Positions 45,648 to 56,608 of a DNA stretch of 64,000 nt are shown one piece after another. Numbering within the stretch: the first letter of the stretch is position 1; each line of letters begins with the position of its first letter. The position numbers and the translations under genes were made by a program. Origin of the DNA: Lingula anatina (Eukaryota > Brachiopoda > Lingulata > Lingulida > Lingulidae); assembly GCF_001039355.2 (NCBI RefSeq), contig NW_019775654.1, positions 82,643 through 146,642 on the forward strand, read 5' to 3'. Under the pieces are notes generated by a model. The model had not been told where the DNA came from. It worked only from the letters and a program-made list of their open reading frames with translations, and made no database searches.

Positions 45648-46785
45648 CTCGTGTTTAGACCGTATAATAATTTAGCGTCAAGTGAAATTCTTCAAACAAC
45701 CAAGCACGTGTATTCAAGATGAACGAACGCGAAGATGAATTAAGTCAGAGATTCTATGTGGCTATTATATAGCTTCATTTACACCAATGTTATAAATTTT
45801 AAGGGCATGCTTGGGCGGCTGCGAGTTGTATCCCTATGCCAACTTTAAAAACACTTTATTCATTTGTCATGCTGGGAATTGACAACTATATATAATTGAA
45901 GCTTTACGTACTTATTCCCATTGATTTCGTAATACGGTATAGATGATTATGACAACTGACAAATACATTCTCAACATTAAATGGGTCTTCTTTAGGTTCA
46001 CACTGTAGATATTATGTTATCATTATACTAAGTGCTTGGCATGGTCTCAAAGTTTTAAAATTTTTGTTTGTTTATATTCGTCACAGGGTATGTAGAGCTT
46101 TGCATGTTCTTTTTATCGAGTTCAGAATATTGTAAAGAAAACATTATACTTATATTAAAATGGATAATAACGTATTTTAAGACTATGAGATCATAAGGAC
46201 CTACCTTGCCTCGATGCCAACCTGTCAGACTGCAGAATATTTTGAACTTTCTTTATGCGCATGCATGCGTGTGAATTTCCCTCCTTACCTTTCTCTCCCT
46301 CAATTTTACTTAAATTAAATGCATTACATTTAAACCCATGACATAAACATCTTTTTGTGCATTCATATGAAATCCATCAACAATACAAGCATCATAAATC
46401 CTTCTTCAACTAATCACAGTAATAACAGTGCAGCATCCCTTTGCAAAATATAATTAAATAAGCAAACCATAAACATCACATTTTTTTTCTGAAAGAATTG
46501 AAATAATCCATATTAAAATGTTTTACAGTACAAGCACCACCAGTATAATCCAATCTGAAATCCTTCCAACTATGAAATTTCCAGGATGTAAAAGTTATTC
46601 AGGAGAGAAAAAAGTGATCAATTTCAACTAAATCTGTGTCTACTAGTATATTTAAAGCATTTTATTCCCTTTTTTTCTTGGCAAAGGTCTACACTCTTGG
46701 AGTGCCCTGTAGTCATGTATTAATATCAAGGTAATGTGAAAAGTATTGTGTTCCTAAGTCACACAATAAACTTGGTGATACTATA
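45648..46785. other. Intergenic between FAMeT-PAN and ASZ1
   Basis: Upstream of the FAMeT-PAN start (minus strand) and downstream of the ASZ1 stop (minus strand). It should hold the FAMeT-PAN promoter and the ASZ1 3'UTR; a minus-strand AATAAA lies near 46662-46667. No gene seen. Confidence 0.4.
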
Positions 46786-49700
46786 TTATTGTGTCCACAG
46801 CTGATCCCGTGCATTGCTGATCCAGTCTAAAACAGAGTCTCGTTTCCAGAAGCATATACCAAGAAGAGAGCCCACTATTAATGTCCCAACTGCCAGTCTT
46901 CTGAGCCGTTTTGTTTTCCTTTTCCTGTTTGGAGTTGTAATAAGATCAGGAGCCTGGTATTCTTTCTCAGTTACCTGCCGGAAAACAAACAAGTTGTTTA
47001 ATAATGCCATATCTATAATATAATATTGATGGGTTTGTCATTTAAGGAAAAGGCAAGCAAGTTGTTTACCTTTTTGCTAATTCGCTGGCTAAAGATACTT
47101 TAAATTGCCAAATCTCACAATTTACTGAACTTTAAGATCAAGATTTGCTATTACTTTGCTTAAAAAAAAGTGAAAAATATTTCATTGCTTTACTGGTACA
47201 TCTTTTCATAGATTCGCTCAGAAATAAGCTTTTTTAGCCGAAAACATACACTCATTATGTACTACATGCAACTGCTGTATTTTTTATATCATATGTTACC
47301 TTTGCTAAACTTTCCCTGAGTAAATTAAGTTCTGTGTACAGTTGTTGTGTATTTCTAATGGCTTTATCTGTATGTTTGCACATATCCTGGTGGCCATAGC
47401 CTTGCTGAAAGACAATAAGTTTGACATTACGAGAATCAAATTATTTACAATGTTTTATATTAATAAAATATGGAGTCTAAAACTCTGCTCATTAGAAGTT
47501 ACAAGAATGTGAAACTGCACTACAATAGCTTGTCCTATTTAAACAGTTTTGTCACCTTATCAACAAAGCATCTGGATTTCCAGTCAAGCATAGTCCTCAT
47601 CAGACCAGTGTCCAAGAATGGTCTTAATAATAATAATAATAATAAAAAGAACACACAACAAGCAATTCTAAATAGTTAAGAGACTTGTACCTGCCCTGCT
47701 TGTAATAATTTGGGATCTTCTTTGATTTGCTCCTTTATGTAAGCCACTGTACATCCTATGTAGTCTGCATGCTTGCTGAGGTTTGCCAGTACAGCCACTG
47801 CCTCTGTACAACTGTAACAGAAATATGGCCATATGAAACCTTCAGGATTAAAGCACAACTGGTGGGTCTGAAGCAAACTTTATAACACCATGAATTATGT
47901 ATACATATTTAGTATTATCCAAAGAAATAGGAAAAAGAGGGTTGAATTCAAAAGAAGTATTTATTTTACACACACAGAGAAGTACCACCAAACCACTCTA
48001 TATATAATAACATGGATGCCATATTATACCTCAACAATTCATACCACTTGACCTTGCCATACAGCAGCGTTTCTTCTCTCATTATACCAAAATGTTGTAT
48101 GCCACACAATTCTGTCACTTATAAAACAATTCACAGCACACCATGCCATAGAATATCATTATGCCACTGTACCTTTGCCATATACAACAGCACACTTTGC
48201 CATGTGACATCTCTCTATTCCACACCATATTATGCTGTAACAAATCACAAGATATCATATACCATACTGGACCATACCTTACACCACCTTCACACCATAT
48301 TGAACCATACCTTATACCACCTTCACACCATATTGAACCATACCTTATACCACCTTCATACCATATTGGACCAGACCTTATACCACCTTCACACCATATT
48401 GGACCATACCTTATACCACCTTCATACCACACTGGACCATACCTTATACCACCTTCATACCACACTGGACCATACCTTCATACCACACTGGACCATACCT
48501 TATACCACCTTCAAAGGTAGATTTCAAGTGTTTTTGTATACTCTTTGTAGAAAGTTTTTCATATGTTTTTGTAAACACTTTGTAGAAAGATTTTCCTTTT
48601 ACTATCTTACTAGACTTCATGTGTAAATATTGCATTGTTGTAGATATGTTTTTGTCCTTACCCAGACGGCGAATAGCTGTAAAGCTATGTTTCCTTTCAA
48701 TTTATACCCAACATGAAATAAAATTTATTGTATTGTATTGTACCTTCACCCCATACCTTAGCTGCCTACTGTACTGTACTGTTGGTAGACTGCCCTGCTC
48801 CCAGTCTTTCTTATGCACCTCATGGACTCCATCTAAGATCTTCTTCCTGATTCCCATCTGTTTGATTCCAATCTTAAAGACAAAAAATAAAATAAAATAA
48901 AATAAAATAAAATAAAGGTAAAAATGAAACAACCATTGAATGTCAAAATAAATAAACAGTTTAATGTAAAGTTTCAGATACTTAGGGGTGATTTGAAACA
49001 CTTATTATCAAAAGTTTTACAAAGCTTTGAATAATCTGTAAATATTCCACACAATTGGGCCACCTTCATAACAGGTAATCTCAGTGTGTGGATGAATTAA
49101 ACACGAACCATTTTAGCAATTTCTAGCCACTTACTTGTAAAATTATTTTACATTACAGTTTCAGTGTAGACTTTCTAACATTTGGTGCTGAGGAGTAAAT
49201 TAACCCCCATCCACACCCCCAGGTTTTGCACATAGAATTTCCACATTTGATTTTAAATAGTAGGTTAAAGCTATTCTAGACCAAAGCAAAGGCTAAACCA
49301 ATGATCTAGTCAAACTGTGGTTGTACAGAAATTCTGGTACCTGTTCTAATTTCCTGTCAGTCATCTTAAGTAGGTCAGTGAAAGTGACCTGTTGCTCCTG
49401 GAATAGTTCGATAAGATTTCCCAGCTCCAGCCCACACAGAAATAGCTCTAGCTCACCATACTGGTAAAAATTCCTTAATACAAAACAAGACAAAAATATT
49501 CCAAGTTACAGAAAAGCACTTTCAGACAAGGCCTATTCCTGTTCAGAAAATGGGTTATAAAACTGTGATCAGACAATTAGTTAATAGGAAGAAGTATACT
49601 TTTTTGGAATGGTCATTTAACGGTGTATCTTGGTCTAATTTTCAATCTAAAACAGTTACTGAGCTTGTGTGAATGTGGTGTCAAACCAATTCATGATATG

Positions 49701-52288
49701 TGACAAGGTTCATTTTGCAAAATCCAAAATGTTCTAACCACACTAACTAATTCTTAAAAAAAAAATGTCTATTCTATGTTTCCATTTAGTTTTAAGGTGG
49801 CCTCCTTTATACGAAAGATCTGACAAAAATTTTTAATGCTCTTGGGTGCAAAATTTCAAATGGCTTTAGAGGCAATGAAAACGCAGTTTCAATACTTAAA
49901 CAAGATACCAGCAGGAAAAGTGATTAAGAAACTAACTGATTGTCTTTTGTGCTGCCCTTTGGTGGTTTACTCATCACAGGAGAGCCACTGGATTGGGGAG
50001 GAGGAATGAATTTGCTGAGAGAACTTTTATCATCTGTCACTCTTTCCAATATTGTGACTATCTGGAAAGAAATGACTTTCACTGTGACAATGAAACAATT
50101 TTCATAAATATACATCAACCACTTAGTTACATTACAACCCTATAACAAGTAGACAACTGGACCCAGAACAAAAATAACAATTGCTAGGCCAGTTTTTTTA
50201 ACTGCTTTTGAAATTCAAAACTGATCAATCAAGTTTTGTTAATTTGGGAGAATTCATAAATAACTTTTAAGATAATTTGAACTCCATTAATTAAAATAAA
50301 TCAAAATTTATCAAAATTTTTTAATTTGAACTACTTTATATTGTATAAGTTACTAGAAAAATCTGAAATTCATAAATTAAAAAAAAACTTCTCAAATACA
50401 TTCTGTCAATGCTCTTGCCTTTGCTTATTCAATCCACTCTCACTGACCATACCTGTTCATGTCCCTGACTATAGGCTATGTCCACAGCTTTTTGACCATC
50501 TGAACATTTTTTGTTAGGGTCAGCTCCTGCCTCTAGCAATAAAGTCATCATGGCAGTCAGTCCTTTGCTTGCTGCCCATACTAGAGCCTATAAAATGAAA
50601 AAAAATTTAAATGACAATCAGCAACTGTAGATTTTATTTTTCTTTATCAAAACTGGTTCAACATGCTTCTATCAGTTCATCTGCAAAGATTAATATAACT
50701 GGTTCAACATGCTTCTATCAGTTCACCTGCCAAGATTTATAATACTGACAAATGTTGAGACTGCTCTATTTCAAATTTCATCATCATCATGGGCATTTTA
50801 TAACTTGTTCATGATTACTGAAGAATATATCTATATCTGAAGGCTTTTTATAATTATTTCAAAGGTCTGAATTGGGAAAGATAAATAGCTTTGCTGAATA
50901 TTCAGACATAAAAAATGTCACTTAAGGAAATATTCAAATGTGTCCAGTATACCATAAAATGAACTTTTGCTACTTACAGTCCATCCCCTGGTGTCCTGTT
51001 TATTTAAATCTGCTGAATACTCAATAAGTTTGCTGACAACCTTGCAGCGGCCAGCTCTGGCAGCATAGATAAGAGGTGTGGTGAAATTTCTGAAATTAAA
51101 AATGTTCACATGCCATTAGATCACTTTTACTGATGTTTAAAACCTTGTGAAGCCACAAATTCATGTGTGCATTAATAAATGGGTCTGATAAAAAATAGTG
51201 CTCAATGCACCTAAGTACCATATTTTTCTTTTCCTACCATCTCTGTGCTTTATATAGGAGAGGGGGGAATAAATACAACACCCAAACACATGAATTTCTT
51301 GAAGTCTGAAAGACTCATCTCAATATTTCAAAATTTTGGATTCGACTCAAATAATCCAACTATCTTAGTAGTAAAATTTATACCCTAAAGAGAGCCCAGA
51401 TATGAACAAATTTAATTTTCTTCTCAACTACCTGTCATGGCAATTGACATTGGCCCCAGCTTCAAGAAGTAATGTGACACAGGCCAGAATGTCATCTTCC
51501 TGGCTGTTGGAGGAACAAGCTGACATGAGGGCAGTATACAGGTCTGGAGAAGCAAAGACAAAAACACTTAAAACAGAATGATCATGCAGGTAATATACAT
51601 ATATTAAGCAGCTCTACATGGGTGGTCTGGGCTGGGGGGTGGGGGGGGGGGAGGGAGGAGGGGAACACTAATACAACACTGAAATATCCCCAAATTTTAC
51701 ATCTAAAATATAGCACATATATGTATTATAAATCAATATTTCATCTTACTGGCAGTTATGTATAGGTCTGGAGTAGCAAAATTAAAATGCAACAACTTTA
51801 ATTTGCAGTTTCGTAATACTGTTTATATCAAAAACAAGATAAACTGTTCTAATAATTCAGTTTTCCACTTTCTTGTCTTAAGAGATACAGCAATAAACAG
51901 GTGAAATACAGCATTAAAGATCAGACACAACAGTTCATGAGAAAGGGGACTAAAGCTCACTGGGGGAGATGGGGAGTGCAGGAGAAACATGATCTATACC
52001 GTCTTTTTTTTTTTTTTTTGGGGGGGGGGGCAAACATGCCAAGTGTGTATATTTTTCTTGCGTAAAAAAAAAAGAATAAAAATCCATGAATGATATTATT
52101 ATGAATAAACATATATATATACTATGCATACCTCTTTGATAATTGGGGTCAGCCCCTCTTTCCAGTAATAGTTTAACCAGTTTGTGATGTCCATTGTTGG
52201 AAGCATACATTAAAGCAGTCCAGCCAGACTTCAGCACAGTATCCACATCTACTCCTACAAAACAATAAGTAAATCAATGTGTGTGTGT

Positions 52289-52346
<58 letters not shown>

Positions 52347-53195
52347 AGAAAATGATAAAACTTGCCAAATTATACTATAGACTGATACCCAGTGCACAGA
52401 ATATTGGGTACCCAACACTAACCTTCATCTAAGTATTTTACAATGGCACATATATTCCCTCTCATCACAGAACTCCTGTAGTCATCCAGTGAGGTGCAGA
52501 AGCCTTGGTCATTAACAACCCTTGGTCTTCTCGTCTTGGACTCTTGGTCTGGACGTCCGAAGGAAAAGCCATTCTGTTGACTTGGTGGAGGTCCAAAGCC
52601 AAATCTTGCAGTCTGTAATAGTTCATTAGGAAAAATATTGATAAATGAAAATAGGTTTAACTTCAATGGCCTGGCACACTGTTGAGTACTGTAAACACAT
52701 ATAACAGGGATGAGACTGACATTTAGTGAAAAAGTAGAATAATATGGTATGGGGCCCAGAGGGTCACAAGGCCTATGATACCTTTGGCTCCCAAAAAGTT
52801 AGGAATTCTCACCCCTGATTTAATACAATCAACAGGCTTGTAAATACTAATATACAGCAGTTAACTCTTGTTTGTATAAAATGCCACTGATATCAAAAGT
52901 GGCATAAGTATGCTGTCTCCATTTTGCGACCTGGAGCACCCCACCACTTGCACGTAAGCACTGTCTCACTGCAGTGCCCGTTGACCCCACGTGCACGTCT
53001 AAGAAATGTAAACAACTGTGTTCTAACCCCTTGTTCGACTGAGTTTGGAATCTTTTCGAACTGAGGATGCTTCCCTGTATCCCCTATACCACTGTCAGAA
53101 GTTTTCAAGCCATCATCACATTCTAGCTCGAATCCATCTTCGTCAAAATCGTCATCTTCATCGTCATACCCTGCAGGTACAAAATTCGTCGACAT
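46786..53195 (-). CDS. ASZ1: ASZ1/GASZ: ankyrin, SAM and leucine zipper protein with C-terminal membrane anchor, 542 residues
   Basis: Twelve exons on the minus strand: 53195-53028, 52612-52423, 52254-52132, 51543-51432, 51089-50978, 50587-50453, 50061-49937, 49473-49341, 48872-48757, 47811-47691, 47404-47300, 46974-46786. Phases agree throughout (1629 nt); only the exon 1 donor (GGG|GTTAGA) is weak. Residues 1-56 are acidic. Ankyrin repeats cover about 128-275 (SGWTALMYASNNGHHKLVKL, TPLIYAARAGRCKVVSKL). A SAM domain spans about 323-395 (QYGELELFLCGLELGNLIEL, IGIKQMGIRKKIL). A short coiled coil follows, then a basic stretch and a membrane segment at 507-523 (RLAVGTLIVGSLLGICFW). GASZ anchors piRNA-pathway factors at the outer mitochondrial membrane in germ cells and supports transposon silencing. 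Human ASZ1 is about 475 residues with the same layout. Head to head with MCM3AP. Confidence 0.9.
48264..48512. repeat. 33-bp minisatellite in an ASZ1 intron (about 7 copies)
   Basis: The unit CCACCTTCACACCATATTGA plus ACCATACCTTATA recurs with few changes; one copy is shortened near 48469. The unit length is a multiple of three and lacks stops in several frames, which produces a long but spurious open frame over 48012-48626. It lies in the ASZ1 intron between 47811 and 48757. Confidence 0.9.
48885..48915. repeat. (AAATA)n microsatellite
   Basis: AAATAAAAT-type pentamer run just upstream (minus strand) of the acceptor of ASZ1 exon 9; on the minus strand it forms part of the pyrimidine-rich tract. 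Confidence 0.8.
52281..52342. repeat. (GT)/(CA)n microsatellite
   Basis: A short GTGT run passes directly into a long CA run, in the ASZ1 intron between exons 2 and 3. Confidence 0.9.
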
Positions 53196-53836
53196 GCCTG
53201 TCCTCAAGGTAAAGGTCGAAGGTGAACACAAGATAGGCCACCTGTTTACAGTTTTTATTTGTCAATTTTATTCGAACAGTTTGCTTTTATATTATGAATT
53301 GTTTGCCATGTCGTGCATTAAATAATTTTTCATCGACAAATTGGGTTTTTGCTATGTTTCATCTGAAATTCATTACTCACTTTCAAATTAAAGTCTGTCT
53401 TGGGCCACTTTTGCTGCGGACAAGCGATTTGGCGGAAGGGGAATTTGCCGAAAGTACGCACAATGTGAAAATGCTCTGATATTAGCAAATTTCGAAATAT
53501 TGCCGCCTGTATCAAACAAGAATTGCAAATAAGGTGAGGTGGTGAAAGTTGGCGTGTGCACAGTTTGTTTCCCTATGACTGCAAGTTCACGTAAATTTAA
53601 AATGTTTTGAGTCGGTGCATTCTCAACACGACTCACGCGTTAAAAGCTTTCAGTTTTACTTTCCTATTTATAAATGATATATCCACCAATAAGTAACATT
53701 GATAATAAACAGACAATACACTCTTTTGAACCCAGTCGTGCCATGTGGTGTTTGAAGCTAGCAATGTGCCACATAGGTTCGCTGTACTAATTTATGCTAG
53801 ATCTTGGTGCTTTCTTACAGTTAATGTTCATTAAAA
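53196..53836. promoter_or_regulatory. Bidirectional promoter region between ASZ1 and MCM3AP
   Basis: Only 641 bp separate the two start codons, which point away from each other. On the plus strand AAATAAG|GTGAGG (exon end about 53533) and TTTCTTACAG (to 53820) suggest a 5'UTR intron for MCM3AP. Transcription starts for both genes should then lie at about 53200-53530. No TATA box stands out. Confidence 0.55.
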
Positions 53837-56540
53837 ATGTTCGGAGGTAACAATGGCAATTCAGGCAAACAGCCTGCCACGTTTGGGCAGCCATCATTTG
53901 GGAGAGCACCTGGCCTTTTTGGACAGCCCACTGCATCACCAGCTGCCAACACATTTGGGTCTTTCAAGGGAAGTGCACCTTCAATGCTGCCAGGCAGTGG
54001 CAGCTCAGGCTTTGCCAGTGTATTTGGGAGTGGGTCTGCAAATACAGGCTTTGGTGGAGCAGAGACCTCTGTTTTCTCCAGTAGCTCTACACACACCTTC
54101 AGCAGTGCTGGTGGCTCTGGGTTTAGTGGAGGGTTTGGTCTTGCAGCTGGCCCCAGTGGTACAGGCATTACAGGTACTTTATACTCTTATTAGATCTTGT
54201 CTTTTTTCATATTATGAAAAATAAATTCATATATGTGGTATATAAGATTATGTCCAAAATATGCAGCAAAGAAAGAAACATAGGGTAGAAAGCTAGAGGA
54301 AATATCTGTAAGCTGATACAAACTAGTTTTTGTGATCTTTAGTCTCTTGACTAAAGAAAACTAGTGAAAATCTTTTTAAAGAGCAGTGTTTTATGTAACA
54401 AATTAATATTTTTCTTCAAAAGTCGACTAAAATGGCAAACGTGATTCATAAAATCATGAATATCAACAGAATAACACACGGATTTGCAGAATGAAACAAT
54501 TAAAATTAGTTTACTCTTCTCTATGATTTTATCCAGGTAGTTCCAGTGCTACAAGCTTATGTGGAAATCCCAGTGGCACTAGTATTAGTGGCAGTCCAAA
54601 TGCATTTGGCCTTACAGGCAGTTCCAGTGCTACAAGTATCACAGGCAGTTCAAGTGCTGGAAGTAGTACAGGCAGTTCCAGAGGCAATTCTGGCTTTGCA
54701 GGTGGATTTGGCCAAGGACCAAGTCACAATGTATTTGGTGGTTCTGTTGGACAGGGATTTAATACAGGACAAGGCAGACCAGGGTTTGGTGCAGTAACAA
54801 CACAGTCTTCTGCCTTCAGTGGGTCAAATCTATTCAGCAAAGGAGGAACTGATGCAAAGTTTGGAGGGCAGAGTGGTTCATTTGGATCTGGTACATCCGA
54901 TTCATCACTTTTCAGTTCTGGACCAATTGGATCAAGTATCGAAAAACCAAAGACGGCTGATTTATTTGGGCAGACTTCTTCAGGCAGTGGTGTATTTGGT
55001 GGCTCTTCCAAATCTGGCTTTGAAAGTAAGCCTGCCTCCAGTAACACAGCAGCAGGGATTGGCAATATACCAAAATCAGTTAGATTCGGGAGAGATGAAG
55101 CACCAGCTAAAACAGCAGCAAATATATTTGCAAGTAATTCTCCATCCTCATCATCATCTCTGTTTTCTCAAAATATAAGTGGGCCCTTCACATCATCGAC
55201 CACATCTGGTAATGCTGGTGTCTTTGGAACTGCCAGTGGGAATGTGTTTGGTGGAGCAGCACAGAAGAATGTGTTTGGTGAGAAAGGAGAGCAATCTGTG
55301 TCAACTACCACATCTGCTGGCCTGTTTGGTGGCCAGTCCAATATGTCCACTAAGACATCTGCTGGTGCTGGAAAAGCTTTGTATAGAAAAGGTATTAAAA
55401 ACTTTGCTTTTCTGACAGAGATCAAACTTTTGTTAATACTGAAAATTATTAGATTAGAAAAATCTCTAGGAAGAACTCAAAACTTATTTTTTATCTACAG
55501 AAGACCAGAGTTTAACTACAAACACCAGTTTTCATTGAAGGATAGAAATATGTGGACTTAAATTTACCACAAGACTGATTGATTTAACAAGAAATAAATG
55601 TTATTCAACTGATTTGACTTGATTTGTGACATAAATAAATCGTGATGAAAGATTTGTTAAACTTGAAATCCTTTCATAATTCTAGGTAATAGAGAAAGCC
55701 AGTCCATTTGAAAATTGCAAAATGTACATATGGTTACTGCCACAGTTTGAATTGTCATATTTTAAAAATATTGTTTTTGATATTTCCAGGTCAGAGTCTG
55801 GATGTCCCAGACACTGACCCAAGGACGTCCATGTTGTTTGGAAAGTTGGTTAAACCAGCACCCTCCACAACAGAACCCAGCACCATGGGTAAACAAGGTA
55901 CTGTTAAACTTGCATGATTTATATAACAAGTGCTTAATGATTCAATAGTACAATAATAGCATAAAATTTTAGAAGCCTGTGGCTACATTTTAGATATTTA
56001 AAGAAAATCATCGAATTTGGAGATGGGCCTTTAAGAAATTGTACCCCTGGTAGGACCCAATATTATATGATTGTTTAATGATTTGTTTCTGAAAACTGTT
56101 ACACTAGGATGTGGAAGGCTACAGTAATTTGGTATCCAGAGTGAGTTAGATTTGCCAGGGAATGAAAAATGACCAGATAAAGAATGTATGCTATATTTGG
56201 TCTGCACAAAACCCATTAGAACTTATAGAATAAATGCCATCTAATCAATTATGTCCACTTTTAACTTGTATTTGGATATTTTAATCTGTAACAACAATTT
56301 TAGGGGCCAGAGTTGTGGATGTTTTAGAGGAAAAATCTACCATGGTTGGAGAGAGCAAAAAGGTGCTGTTTGGTAAACGGGAAAGTGAGAACACAGAAGA
56401 TATGGGACAGAGTAAACGGGCATTGTTTGGTTCAAGTGAGATGGGGGATTCGGATGATAATAAACAAGGCAAAAGGAAGCTGATAAGAAGACCTTTGGGT
56501 AAGACTAGAAATAGGGTGGGTCACAAATTATTTGGAAAAA

Positions 56541-56608
<68 letters not shown>

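Noticed and set aside
48264-48512. CRISPR-like array
   Set aside because: Direct repeats have no unique spacers; the genome is eukaryotic; this is a tandem minisatellite.
48012-48626. 204-codon open frame with HTILNHTLYHL-type repeats
   Set aside because: It is the translation of the 33-bp minisatellite in an ASZ1 intron; the opposite strand is equally open and no splice or domain support exists.
53821-55065. Minus-strand and +1-frame open frames over the FG-repeat exons
   Set aside because: Shadows caused by low-complexity Gly/Ser/Phe codons; the plus-strand frame with GANP-like FG repeats explains the region.
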